Source: Metarhizium brunneum (Eukaryota > Ascomycota > Sordariomycetes > Hypocreales > Clavicipitaceae). From it: a stretch of DNA of 64,000 bases. Below the pieces are notes generated by a model. That model was not told the DNA's origin. It saw nothing but the letters and a program-made list of their open reading frames with translations, and made no database searches. A program made the position numbers and the translations under genes. This document shows, one piece after another, positions 1-11,587 of this stretch. Position 1 is the stretch's first letter. Each line of letters begins with the position of its first letter. The stretch covers positions 6,200,001 to 6,264,000 of the forward strand of contig NC_089422.1 of the NCBI RefSeq assembly GCF_013426205.1. The letters run 5' to 3'.

Positions 1-1881
1 TGCTTCCTGGAACGCTTGATGTGCGAAGGTTGCTGCGCAGAATCTCGACGCCTTGATCTTGTGGGTACTGTTGTGATAAATGCGGCAAGATGCTGGGGTA
101 CATGCGGCCGCGCTGGTCCTTGTACGGGTTGAGAACACTCGATAGCATGGCATCGCGGTTTTGTGTGAGGATTGCTGTCTTGTCGAGGAGACCACGGAGC
201 GTGGGTTTCAAGTGATGCTGGGGCAGGCTTGACAAGAAAGCGGCGAGCAAGTCATCAGCAGCACCCTTGTGGGCGGCGTCCAGGTGTACTGACGTCTCAA
301 CGGAAGAGGCTTGTGGCTGCAGAAACAGATCTGCATTGGCAAGACCGCTCTTTTTAGAGTCGTTTTTTGAAGCAGTGGCTGCTTTGGGGATGGCTTTGAG
401 GAATCCAGCATCTTCCTGCAAATCGCGACAGCAAGCAGCGATAAGAGGCTCCAGAACACTCACCGTTGCTCTCGACATTGTCGGTCCCGCAAGAGGTAGG
501 ACGTTATTCAAGAGCCTGTAGCCCGTCATTCGTACTGCTGGGTTGGATATTCCAGACTTGAAGACCCGGACCAGATGGTCCAGCACTTCGGGAATAAGAG
601 GAATCATCCCTTGACGGAACCTTTGCAACATGACGGAAATCAATGCTAGGGCCGACATGTGAATGTCTGGAATGGCGGCCCAAAGTTCTGCCTTCTCCTC
701 TCGGCCGATGGCTGCATTTGTCTCCACGGCCTGGTCCCAAGTTTGACATTTGGGTGACTGTCTTGCGATAAGACAGACTCTTGAAATTGCATCTAGGAGA
801 GCACCGACGGGTATAACAACGGGGGCCTTGGTAGGATAGCGTAGACAATCAGAGAGATACGCAAAAATGCCTACTAGACGCTCCGCTCCTGAGCTCAACC
901 CAGACCAAGGCGGCAATTGATCTCCTGAATTGCTGCCTCCGCTTGATTCGCCCTCGGGGTTAACACGTTTTCGGTTGTATCCTGAGGTGCCCTCCCAGGA
1001 TTCATCAACAGCCCGGAGAACTTGATCTGCGGTAGCATGTAACTCTCGAAGCAGGCTATCAACGATCTTAGCCCATTCTTCACTCCCACCTGATTTGGCT
1101 GCCACACAGTGAAGTGAGATGACGACTTTTCGGGCTGCTCGCTGCAAGGACAGGGGGATAAGCAAGTCATCCGAAAGCGTTGGCGCCAAGTAACCTCTGA
1201 CGGCTGAGCGTATTTGGGAGCTGAATGGCCGGAAAGTGGTAGCGTATATAGGAATGAGGGTTGAGAAAGCATCGCAAATTGTCTCAACAACGCTGAGAGG
1301 AGCAGATGGGTCTTGACCCGTACTTCGGGGCTTGATGAGTTGCAGACATGCCGTAATGAAGGTCGGAATTGTGCGGGTTGCAATTTCCCGAACTAGAGTT
1401 TGATATGGCTGAACTAGTATATAGATGCGTGCTAATGTTGCAACAGCCAAGTCCTTTGCTGGGAACGAGTCACCTTTCTGTAAATAAAGTTAGTCGCCAG
1501 GCATAATAAACAGGTGGTGTTTCCGATGGGATGAGTTACCTGAACAATAGACAACAACCCGGCAACCCAGGGTTCAGAAACTCGGAGCATTTCCCATCCT
1601 CCTACATCAATAATGGCCTTGACGAGGCCAATGGCAGCAAATCGAGCCTCGCGATCCCGTCCTTTCAACAGGGTCGTGATGCTGGTTCTCAACTTGTGAA
1701 CAAGCTGCGCGCTTTGAGAGCCGTCGTCTTTAAATTTCTGCTCCTGTGGAGCAGCCAGCGTGTCTTTGCAGCGAACGATGTGTCTTGTGAGCAGAGGGAG
1801 GGCATGTGGGAGTTGGGCTTGTGGTATGGATGTAAGTTTTCTGCAGAGCACCTGGAGATCCGCGGGAGGTGACGGAGCCAT
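1..1881 (-). CDS. RIX1: Pre-rRNA-processing protein Rix1 (5' part; truncated by window edge)
   Basis: Exons 1540-1881 and <1-1477; intron 1478-1539 is phase 0 with a GTAACT donor and TTTACAG acceptor. About 606 codons are visible and the frame stays open to base 1. The N-terminus (MAPSPPADLQVLCRKL) and the stretch IDVGGWEMLR..EPWV followed by QPYQTLVREIATRTIPTF match the Rix1 N-terminal helical-repeat domain as I remember it. Rix1 works with Ipi1 and Ipi3 (and the AAA ATPase Rea1) in nucleolar/nucleoplasmic maturation of pre-60S ribosomes, including ITS2 processing. The start at 1881 is chosen because conserved sequence begins directly there; an upstream in-frame methionine would add unconserved residues. 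It is transcribed divergently from YPP1. The 3' half lies outside the window. Confidence 0.88.
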
Positions 1882-2819
1882 GGCTGAGAGTCGACGATGC
1901 TGATGGCTAATCGCCAGGTGGCGGCTTTCACGTGTTGAAATATGGGCGGCAGTACGGTCTGTTGGCATAAAACGAGATGAGATGACATGAGTGGTGTTCT
2001 TGATCTGCAAGTAACGAGCCGCAGAGTCAGGAGGGTCCAACGCTCCAGGCCTGGGGACAAGGGTGAGATCGCAAACCAAACCTATTGAAGTATGGCAAGC
2101 TAGGGATTCTCACTATGGCGAAGAATAGGTAAGTCGGTCAATTGGCGTTGTGAACGGCGACTGTCAGCTTGTCAATCGCCAGCCTCTCGTTGGGACGGCT
2201 GCTCGAACTTTTTTTCGCCGGGCCCCGTTCCCTGGCGTTGTTGAGTTGGCCATGCCACCAGCTCCGGTGGGAAGGAGCCTTGTTCGTGGGGATCCACATG
2301 GCGTTCTGATTGGCCTGGAACTTCCCAGCCAGACGCACGCGCAGCTTCCACGAGCAAGTCCGAGGCAACCAAAGAAGTTGCCATGTTCAGGGTCGACGGG
2401 TACCGGGTCGGCTGCTGGTCCCCGGCATACAGCACCTAAAGACGCTGTCTTTACCTTGTCCGGGCTCCTGCGCTGAGGCAAGAGCGGGATCATGCCGCAG
2501 GGTCGTCCCTGCCTACGGCCTTTCCTACCGGATGCGCCAGGTCGCGCCAGGCGTCTTTGCTTGTGACGCCGCCTCCACACTTTGCCATCCCGCCTTTACG
2601 CTGTCCACTTCCCATCGCGCATATCCATCCTCCCCTGCGACGGGCCTCTTTGTCTTTGTTCCTGCTCTGTCGTAGGCCGTTCGTTTCCTGCACGCCTCAA
2701 GCGAACGCGGTCCCTCGCCCTGTTCCTCGACGGCCCCTTTCCCCGAATTCCTCTACCCTTTGCGATGCCTTTTGGGGTTGTCCCTTTGATAGTCACCGAG
2801 CCCCTGACCGCATCGCAAT
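1882..2819. other. Divergent intergenic region RIX1/YPP1
   Basis: This 938-bp gap between two divergent start codons should hold both promoters and 5' leaders. The stretch around 2540-2800 is pyrimidine-rich on the plus strand, typical of a fungal leader ahead of YPP1. Short open frames on both strands show no recognisable protein. I see no TACGGAGTA motif here. Confidence 0.6.
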
Positions 2820-5800
2820 ATGAATGTGAGCATTTCGACACACTGGGCCGCCCTGACGATGAAACACGGCTAACGTCAATTGATGCTTCCATCTAGCCCA
2901 AGGCAGCAAACTACATTGAGCAGCTCAACAGCGCTCGGTGCGAGGGAAATTGGGATGCCGTGCCGGAGCTGGTACGCAAGGTTCGCAAGCACGCTCCCGA
3001 GAGGCAATGTACGTCATAATCACCATCAATGTCAATGTCTTGAACACCACGTTCCACCCTTCCAACCTCTCCCAGCCCACCTGGCCTTCGATTGGAAATC
3101 TTGCAGTGCAGCAGCTGACCTGCCACCTTGGCCCTACTTTTTAGGCCTCACATTGGCGGCCGAGACCGAATGCGCCATCTCTCAAGTAACAGCAGCCGGC
3201 GCTCGACCCTCTGCCGCCCAAACTGCCCAAGACCTCGACGTTTCAAGCCGGTTTCCCAAACTAGCTGCCGCCGTTAACGAGGAACATCATCATCATGAAG
3301 ATCGATTTCAGGCCAAAGTCTGCATGGGCTGGCTGCACTGGGTGGTTGGAGAATACAACGACACCATGGCAAACCTCCCTGGTAGCCTTGAAGCGGAAGG
3401 CATCTCGCAGGAACGAATGGATACGGTTTCTGAATGGACCAACCTGTGTGCCCTCAAGTCATCCTATCTGAAAGCTAATTGCTTGATGCGGAACGACCAG
3501 AGGCAAGAAGCTCTCTCAGCCCTAAGGGCCGGGACGCCATCTTTGAACGGAGTTTGGTGTGGCCATGGCGTGAGGAAGCAGTTGCGGTACTGGTCAGAAT
3601 TGTTCTTGACAGAATATTGCATGCTTTCTAGCCAGGCCGTAGAGAACGAAGAGCTGAATCTAGACGACCCAAACTCCCTCGCAAGCTTCCGAGCCTGGGC
3701 GAGGTACTGGGATGTTATGGGAGCTCCAATCACTGGCGGGTTTGGTTTCAAAGGCTCTGTTCCCCGGCGAAGGATATGGGCCGAATATTATGAAGCACTG
3801 TCTCGCATTTTAGAAACCGACCTGCCATACACAGGAGGTCATGTTGACACCATCTCAGCTGATCTACCTGCCCGAGCCCAACTTCGACTGGAGATCAAGC
3901 AGACAGAAGCTGCCTATCGAGCGCTTATCCTGACAGAGACGACATTTCCAAGAGCCGACGAGGACCGGGAAGAAGTTGAAGACTTTGTGAAGCGAGTGAT
4001 GATGAATTGGGCCATTCTTTGCGGCCGGGGTTGGCGAGAACAAGACCTAGGTGCAGGTGGCCGAGCCGCATTGAGTCGTAATGTTCTCGAGACGTTATAC
4101 AGTGCCGCAACCCGAACGTACCATTCGACCTCAATCTTGCGATCTTTGTTTAGTGTCCATCTGGCCTTGGCGGAATTCGACCTGGCCTTCAAAGCGTTTG
4201 ACTCATATCTGGAGATTGTGAAGAAGGGCAAGGCCCGAGTGGAAAAGACAGGACATGAAGAAGTGAGCTTGGATGATGATGGCATCGTGCTAGAAACTAT
4301 GGCGCAGGCTGTCATGGCTCTGTGTCGTTACGGCCACCGAAGAGCAGGAGAGAAGGCCCGCCAGCTTGGGGCCGAACTTGAAGACCAGTTGTCCAAGCTG
4401 TCACACACAAAATCTGCCGAAAATGGTGTCCCGCCTACTGATGACAATGAACCAAGAAACGAGTGGAGGGCACATGTTTCGCCAAGTATTATTGCCTTGG
4501 CTTGGCAGGCGATTGGGTTGTCTCACGCTCACTGGTCCAGAATTACCCATGAAGCAGCCTCGATAACAGAGATCCAGTCCAAAGCTATACGCTGTCTTCG
4601 TAAGTCCTTGGCCGCAGAGTTTGGTCGTTCCAAAGACATTAGGAGCTTCTTCAGTCTTGCTCTTCTGCTCGCTGAGAGACGCGAGCTTACGGCTGCCATT
4701 GAACTCGTGCGCTCCGCTCTGCTCTGCAACAAGGGCCATGAGGAAAGCTATAGTCTTTACCATGGGCCATACTGGCAGGAGAGAACTCTCATTCCTGTGT
4801 GGCATTTGTTGGCTCTGTTGTTGAGTGCCAGACAGGACTACGCCATGGCTGCCAGAGCTTGTGAAGGCGCATTGGACCAATTCAAAGACTCTACTATCCT
4901 CTTTGGAAAGCCTGATGCAAATTGCCGCAGCGACCATCTCAAAGACCTCGATGCTCACAGAACTTTGGAAGGTCCTGTTCGGGGTCTGGTTGACGACATG
5001 GACGATTCGGAGAAGGAGAGCATTTTGGAGGTGAAGATGACACAACTGGCTCTTGTTGAAGTAGTTGAGGGACCGGACGCGGCTGTCAACGCCAGCTACG
5101 AACTTCTCTCACTCTTTTCTCGCCTGTTTGGTACGCTCTCGGCCGCACCAACTGCTGCCTTGCCTGCCCCTTCATTACCGCCAAAAACGTCGGGCACCAT
5201 TCGAAGCATTCGCGGGAGCATTTTTGGAACAAAGGTGGACAGACCGAGATCGCCAGCAAGGCAGCAGAGCATCAGTACCGTGAGCGAGAAGTCAGAGGTG
5301 GCTACCTCACGACCTGCAACATCCCACAGCTCTCAAATAGCAGCGCCGGCAATCCAGATAACTGACGAGAAGGACACAGTCAATGGCTCACGACGTGGCA
5401 GCACCGGCCCTGGACGTCGAAGCGACTCGCGGCAAAGGAATAGTCTGAAGAAGAGAGACAGAAGTGGCAGTCGGACTAGACCTGTGACGGCCATTGCAGT
5501 CACACACCAGCCCACCGTGGTTGATGGGGAGACTTTCTTTACTCCAACTGCAGAGGGTGACTCGCCCGACTTTTTCAATTTGAATAAGATGTCCGCTGCT
5601 CGGCCAACGTCCTCCAGCCGAGTCAAGCCTATCTCATCTATGCACTCCATCATGACAGCTACATCTAAGTCATCCGACGTTACGGAACTGACAATCGACG
5701 TTACTCATGCCTCACCTAATGTACTACCGCTTGTGCAGTTTCCAAAGGAGAAGGAAAAGGCTCAAAAGATTTCTCTCCTGATCAAGATCTGGCTCACAAT

Positions 5801-6657
5801 CGCTGGCTTCTACCGTCGTGCTGGTATGCTGGACGATGGCAAGGCTGCAGTTCTGGAGGCTCAGAAGCTACTGACCGGCATTGAGTCTGAGGCTGCAAGA
5901 GACCCCTCCAGCACAGGTGCAACAATAGGCGCTTCTGGCTGGGCTGAGAGGAGGAGCATTGATGACCTTTGGGGTGACATTTGGTCCGAGGTACGTATTT
6001 TTGCTAACTACTCTCGCGTCTCATGTACAGCAAGCATACTAACAAAGGGTCCAGCTCGGCCTCTTGGGCGTCGCAAGGGGTCTTCCATACGAAGCCAAAT
6101 CGGATTTCGAAGTAGCCCTCACGCACTCACCTGACCACCCTACGGCTACTGTTGGGTTATGTAACATTCTCTTGGACACTTTCAGCGAAAAGGTGCTTCC
6201 TCCTTCGACTATGCCATCCCTAGACGGGTTGTATCAGAATGAGAGGGGATCATTGCAGTCACCCAGTCAAGGGTATCATGAGAGATTTGCGGATACTCTA
6301 CCTTCATCGCCTCTTGGACTGGGGCCTCCCATCACCGACCGTGTCCCACCCTTGAAGATGGATGACACTGCTGCTAGGAACGAGCCGGACCAGCTGCCCG
6401 CACCGTACAAAGCCACGCATCTACCACTATCAGATCGACTTGCTGCCAGAGAGCGTGCGTTTACTCTTCTCTCCGGGCTGACCCGCCTGGGCACTGGGTG
6501 GGACAATTCTGATGCGTGGTTTGCCCTAGCGCGGGCACACGAGGAGAGTGGACAGCCAGAGAAAGCTAAAGAAGTTCTATGGTGGTGCGTGGAGCTGGAA
6601 GAGGCCATGGGTGTGCGAGAATGGCGCTGTCTGGGTAATGGTGGCTACATACTTTAA
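2820..6657 (+). CDS. YPP1: YPP1/TTC7-like TPR protein (filamentation protein family)
   Basis: Exons 2820-2825, 2897-3008, 3145-5990, 6055-6657; predicted 1188 aa. The protein is a helical tetratricopeptide-type scaffold. The start (MN-PKAANYIEQLNSARC) and C-terminal repeats (GLLGVARGLPYEAK, DAWFALARAHEESGQ, EEAMGVREW) match fungal Ypp1, the TTC7 homologue. Ypp1 links PI4-kinase Stt4 to the plasma membrane through Efr3 and also affects endocytosis. Residues ~700-890 form a Ser/Arg-rich low-complexity linker between the two helical parts. The first coding exon is only ATG AAT: an in-frame TAG at 2894-2896 forces an acceptor there, and the donor AAT|GTGAGC with branch GGCTAAC fits. Introns are 71, 136 and 64 nt. 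Family identity is recalled; the exon joins rest on frame continuity. Confidence 0.85.
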
Positions 6658-7243
6658 GGACGAGCCCGACAAGTTTGGGTGCTGCGTCTGAGAGCCATGG
6701 CCATGTATAAGCAGTAAAATCATGCATCAAGAGGGCGAAGCATATGGCGGGAGGCTGGGACGTAGCAGCGATACAACTAATGCATGACAAAAGCTGAATC
6801 AAGGTTGGTCGGCATAGCATGACGTACTGTAAAGGATGAGTGGCACTGGTAGTTACTTTTAACGTGTGGATACTGCACGTGTGGTGCCTTGCAAAACGCA
6901 TTTTACCCAAAACAGCGATGACGCGTAACATGATTCGCTGAAGCTGGGCTTGAAGTTTACAGGGGACCTGGCTAGTAGGTAGTGCTCCTCCGTACATACT
7001 TATGTACCTACTTCAGGACAATGGGACGCAAAGAGTCGGTATCTAGCCAGATCAGGTACCTGGTTATCGCGCCTGGCTTTACATTCTAATACTAGATCAT
7101 AGTATATTCGTTCATGCAGACTTGACTTCTTGGTGGGCAAACATGGTCTACCACAGGCTGTACACGAGTGCAGTACAATAACGACAACGAAAAACAATTT
7201 ACCCGGCCACGTGTTTTGACCACTACGGTCTCGATGGGACACC

Positions 7244-7278
7244 AGCACTTGCATTGTACACCAATACAATGCAGTGCT
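7244..7278. repeat. Long near-perfect hairpin
   Basis: The left arm AGCACTTGCATTGTA (7244-7258) pairs with TACAATGCAGTGCT (7265-7278) over 14 base pairs. There is one bulged T and a 6-nt loop (CACCAA). It lies about 600 bp downstream of the YPP1 stop, outside any credible gene. Function unknown. Confidence 0.75.
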
Positions 7279-8244
7279 TCTTACAGAAGATTACAGTACA
7301 CTACGATACATCAAGATGTATAGTTCAATGAAGCATTCTTTGTCTGCCACCATGTTAGCTTTCATAGTCGAAAAAAAGACTTTCTCCTAAGCTGTAGACT
7401 GCAGAGTAGTCAATTGCTCGTAGAATCATTCCATGCGTTTCTCTGCCTTGGCCCTCTTCACACACTGTTTTTTTGGCACTGTGTTCCATGTACAGTACGT
7501 GTCTACTCCGTACTCGACCAAACCATACACTTGCCCCCATGGTTTTGCAAGTCGTGGAAGATGTACCTTTTGAGAATTGACAAGGCATGGCTCGAGCCCA
7601 TTGTCCCACTGGTCTGAGCCAACTGCAAGCCTTGGTACATTGGCAACTCCTGGAACTGTGGTTGTTAACATTCCCCGGGAAGGGGGAGTGGTTTTGCTCG
7701 AGACTGCTGCTCAGAGACACTTGATTTTCACAGGTAGAAGCAGTGTGTCTGGGACAAGATCGGCCGTACGGGTGGCATTCGTACATGGCCTTTTGCTCTC
7801 CAGGTATAAACCACCTAGGTATCTTTCTGTGTCATTCCAGGCCACTGGGACTTGGGTCGGTTCGATTTAGCGTTTGCGCACTGTACATAAACACAGAAGC
7901 GAGGCCATTCACGGGCCAGTAGTCTCCATGTCAGGTACAATGTTAACCTTATTGCAGTGGTCACGCAAGCCTGTATTCATTACTACTGAGTACCTCAGTC
8001 GATCCAGAGTCGTCGTCATCTTTCTAATAAGTGTACTTTCCCTTGACGATAGTTTTATTCGGCAAACTCTCTCGAATTCAGGACGAGAAGATTCCATTTC
8101 GTCCAGCCTCTTGAATTGTTGTACAAAATAGAGAGGAATTCCCCCCCAGGTGTCGAATCGTCCCATCCGAACTGTCCACTTTGTGCACACTTCTTACTGC
8201 TGGCTGCTACGTGATCAAGCTACCTTTGATCCATCTCGAGATAT

Positions 8245-8430
8245 CTCTTGTACACAGCAAGCATTTCTGCAAAGCTCTTTTTACACACGATACCCTCTTC
8301 TATAACCCTCTTTTACACGCAAGCCCCCCTTCTACAAATCTCTTTTTCACACAAGACCCTCTTCTAAAAACCTCTTTTACACACAAAGCCCTCCTTATAA
8401 ACCTCTTTTTTTTCTTTTTTTTATTACATA
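8245..8430 (+). repeat. Degenerate ~32-bp tandem repeat array upstream of Q-rich gene
   Basis: Successive units begin with CTCTT at 8245, 8275, 8308, 8340, 8372 and 8403 (spacing 30, 33, 32, 32, 31). The shared core reads CTCTTTTACACACAA, followed by a CCCTCTTCTA-like half and an A-rich end. The first unit is diverged and the last decays into a poly-T/C tract ending in TTATTACATACAAGG. The array stops about 20-50 bp before the ATG at 8452, so it occupies the core promoter or 5' leader. Confidence 0.85.
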
Positions 8431-8451
8431 CAAGGCCTTCAAACAAGCAAC

Positions 8452-9675
8452 ATGAGCAACAACGTTGACATGAGCTTTGTGGCCTTGCAGCCCGCCCAGG
8501 ACCAGCAAGTTCAGGGGAACAACGGCCTCGTCGAAGGCCAGAACCTGTACAGTGATAGGGGGCAAGTGCAGCCGTTGCCGGATGACGACGTCATCTTTGT
8601 CGAGCAACAACAGCTGCAACAACAACAACAACGACGACAACAGCAGCAGCATCTGCAACAACTGCAACAACAACAGATGCAGCAGATGCATCTGCAACAA
8701 CAACAACAACAGTTGCAGCGGATGTGCGAGCAGGAGCAGCAGCGACAACAGGCCTGGCTACACGGCAGCCCGAACTCCCAGGCGTTTTGGCAGCCGCGGC
8801 AGCCACCTGCACTGCCGGCATTCCTGCCACAGCAGCAGCAGCAGCAGCAGCAGCCGCAGCACCAGGGGTGGACGAACTACCACTACCAGGCGCCGCAGCC
8901 ATCATGCCCGGCACCATACCCGGCACCGCACCCGGCACCGCTCCCGGCAATGCAGCATCCACGGTACCCGGTGCAGCCACAATATCCCGGGCTGCCACAA
9001 TTCCCGATGCAGCCACAGCAGCCAATGCAGCCAATGCAGGCTTATCAGGGGTACTCGCAGCCCCCACAGTGGCCACAACAACCACTACAGGGGCTGCAGG
9101 CACCACCACCACCACCACCACCACCACAACCACCACAACCACAGCTGCAGCCGCAACCGCAACCGCAACAGCAACCACGACCACAACCACGACCACGACC
9201 ACGAAGGGCTCGGCAGCCAAGGCAGCCAAGGAAGCCACGGCAGTCACGGCGAGCGACTTCACAGTCGCGGACTCCAGCGCCACAGCAGCCAGAGCAGCCT
9301 CAGCAGCCTCAGCCTCAGCCTCAGCAGCCTCTACCTCAGCCTCTACCTCAGCCTCAGCAGCAGCAGCAGCCACAACAACAACAACAACAACAACAGCAAC
9401 TGACTCCTCCTATAGGAGACGTTGAAGCGGCCATGCTCCAAGCCTTCCGCCAGATAGACGCCTTGGAGGAGGAGGAAGCCCAAGGAGACGACGAAGTAGT
9501 CGTCGTCGACCCGTTCGACGAACTACGAGCTGCTCGTCCGGGTCTCAGGACCCCAGTCAACTTCCCGCTCCTCCTTCCTCCAATGGCTATCTGGCATGAG
9601 GGAGTTGCTCGAGACAAAGAGGACAAGGACAAGGACGACAACGACAACGACAACGACGCACCGTCGGCGAAATGA
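8452..9675 (+). CDS. Glutamine/proline-rich low-complexity protein (unrecognised)
   Basis: Single-exon frame of 407 aa; I do not recognise a family. Residues ~1-45 are non-repetitive with an acidic patch (PDDDVIFVEQQ). Residues ~46-100 are nearly pure Q with scattered L, R and H. Residues ~100-235 are P/Q-rich with YP and AP repeats. Residues ~240-275 are strongly basic (RPRPRRARQPRQPRKPRQSR). More P/Q follows, then a distinct acidic, non-repetitive C-terminus from ~315 (MLQAFRQIDALEEEEAQG, then VVVVDPFDELRAA) ending in a D/K/N tail. The tail and the consistent use of CAA/CAG and CCA/CCG support this frame, although four other frames are also open across the repeats. The composition resembles prion-like or transcription-coactivator proteins; that is inference. 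Fungal orphan gene is the best description. Confidence 0.6.
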   Translation: MSNNVDMSFVALQPAQDQQVQGNNGLVEGQNLYSDRGQVQPLPDDDVIFVEQQQLQQQQQRRQQQQHLQQLQQQQMQQMHLQQQQQQLQRMCEQEQQRQQAWLHGSPNSQAFWQPRQPPALPAFLPQQQQQQQQPQHQGWTNYHYQAPQPSCPAPYPAPHPAPLPAMQHPRYPVQPQYPGLPQFPMQPQQPMQPMQAYQGYSQPPQWPQQPLQGLQAPPPPPPPPQPPQPQLQPQPQPQQQPRPQPRPRPRRARQPRQPRKPRQSRRATSQSRTPAPQQPEQPQQPQPQPQQPLPQPLPQPQQQQQPQQQQQQQQQLTPPIGDVEAAMLQAFRQIDALEEEEAQGDDEVVVVDPFDELRAARPGLRTPVNFPLLLPPMAIWHEGVARDKEDKDKDDNDNDNDAPSAK

Positions 9676-11587
9676 GCTTTTGGTGGTTCCTTTGTGCGGG
9701 GGCTTCTTCCTCCCGCACCCTCTCTCAAGCCCAGTGCAACAAGTACACTGGCAATCTTTATTTGGTATTCGAGTGGAGGATTTTTGTTTTGGACAAGGGA
9801 CGTTTGGCGGAGGACGTGTTTGGGAATGGGAACTTGGGGCGGTTTTTTTTCAGCATTTTGCTTCCGTCATTGGCACTTTGCTTTTTTTCCCCGCATTCTT
9901 CAGTCCAGTACAAAAAGTACATGGCATTCTGGGTTGGTCTTTGGGCGGAGGAAATGTTTGGGAATGGGAAGTTGGCTTGGATACCCCTTTTGTTTGGGCG
10001 TTTTGGATTTTGGATTCACACTTTTGCTTGGAAGTTTCAGCACTCGACAATAAAAATTGGGTTCAACACATGCTCTTGTGTCTCTGTAGATTCTTGCTGT
10101 GACTGGCAATGTGGCCTGCTTCCATCGTTTTGTGCAAGGCTGGTCAGGCTGCCTCGCTACTATGAATACAGGTCATGGATGTTGCGAAAGCTATCCGGCC
10201 ATTGGTTTGTTTAAGAGGCCTTGAAGTAATATCAAGACTAGATAGTTAAAAAAAATCGAGGTCGGTGCGTATTTTTGTGAATCATCACGACGCTGCCTTT
10301 TTGGTGTTGAGGGTCGGAGGCACCAGACCTTCCTCGCAGCTCAACATTCTAAAGTAGCTAACCTCACAGACTCCATCTCACCAGATCACAATACATCATG
10401 GTAGATTAGTTTTCACTTGCCAATCAGCAAATATATCCTGCGACAGACTGTAGCTTGGCATTTGCCCATCAGCATGCACATGCGCATGAAACACGCGACG
10501 TCAGACTCCCCGCCCGCCCCCAGCATCAGCCGGGAGATGACGACGTCCACAGATTAGAACCCATGCAATGCAAAAATGATAAATTCCCCAGCGGGCCGAA
10601 ACAAAATAAACACACAATAAAACGGCATGAACACACCATCTCCGTGCTGCAGCCGGGGATCCCCTCGCACCGCGCCGCGGCCACCACCACCTCCCACGCG
10701 CTACAACAAATCAGGCATGACATCAGAACAAGGGTCCAACCGTTCCCATCCCAACTCCCTTTGCTTGCAATGCAACCTACTATTAAACTACCTGGGTAGG
10801 TGAAATGAAGAGAGAAAAAAGGGTAACAGTCGTAGCATGGTAATGAGCCGCGCGCCACGCTGCCTGCAAAACACAACAAGAAGGGTCTTTCTTGTAAAGT
10901 GACACTCGCCTTTTGTTTTATTCTCGGTTCCATGTCGTCTACGGAGTACAAGACATTGACAAGACGCTGGCTCGCGTGTGGGGGGCCCGACGAGAGAGAA
11001 CCGCGTCAAGTTCCTCCCTCGAGCAATAGACACGTCAAACTGAAGAAATAACAAAATCAACCATGTGAGGCTGCTGTGTCAAAATGGCCAATTGAGATAT
11101 CTCCCCCTGCTTTTCTTGAAAAAATAAAAATAAAAATAAAATATACAAGTCCCAATCAATTCCCAAGGACCCCGGGTCCTGGTCGTGGTTCGCGCGACTC
11201 GACGTGACTGATGTGACCGGGGCCAGCGGCGGCGGCCGCGAGTTGACGGCATGTGGGCTCCAGTGCTCCCTGTTGGGCGCCTTTGCTCCAGAGTCCAGAG
11301 TCCACAGGGCGGTACCTCCAGCCCGGTCGACGCATACAACACCACGCCGTCTCGAGCTGCCTTTGCCTTTCCTACACGACCCGTCTTCCTCACGCCCTCA
11401 CCTGCTCCTACCTCTTTTCCCTCGACAGACCAAGCCTGAACTCTTCCTCTCCCCCAACGGCCCGTCCCTCCCAACTCCAATTGGCTTTGTTTGCCTCTCC
11501 CGGAGCGCGGCTCTCACTCCCCCACCCTCGAACACGCCGTGCTCGTCTTCCTACGCCTCGTGTACACCAGCCATCAACACGACCACC
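9676..11587. other. Intergenic region between Q-rich gene and WHI5-like gene
   Basis: 1.9 kb without a supportable gene. The first 330 bp after the stop hold two hairpins (stems 9694-9700/9712-9718 and 9731-9736/9746-9751) and an imperfect duplication. A TACGGAGTA motif lies at 10940, about 650 bp upstream of the WHI5-like ATG. From ~11330 to 11587 the plus strand is C/T-rich, typical of a 5' leader. Confidence 0.6.
9731..9990 (+). repeat. Imperfect duplicated segment downstream of Q-rich gene
   Basis: Two related blocks follow each other. CCAGTGCAACAAGTACACTGG at 9731 resembles CCAGTACAAAAAGTACATGG at ~9904. Within each, a GGCGGAGGA..TGTTTGGGAATGGGAA segment recurs (about 9806 and 9942). 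The distance between matching points differs (about 171 versus 137 bp), so one copy has gained or lost sequence. Likely 3' UTR or downstream DNA of the Q-rich gene. Confidence 0.7.

Larger units (their letters stand above)
6658..8451. other. Intergenic region between YPP1 and Q-rich gene
   Basis: This 1.8-kb gap has no supportable gene. It holds a strong hairpin at 7244-7278, one TACGGAGTA-core motif in minus orientation (TACTCCGTA at 7504), GTACCTAC-type words near 7005-7050, and the tandem array at 8245-8430. The short open frames on both strands lack coding character. Confidence 0.6.

Noticed and set aside
8477..9425. Alternative-frame and antisense open frames (308, 233 and 260 aa) over the Q-rich gene
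   Set aside because: They are poly-N/S/H, poly-T/A and poly-V/A artefacts of CAA/CAG and CCA repeats; only the Q/P frame continues into a complex C-terminus.
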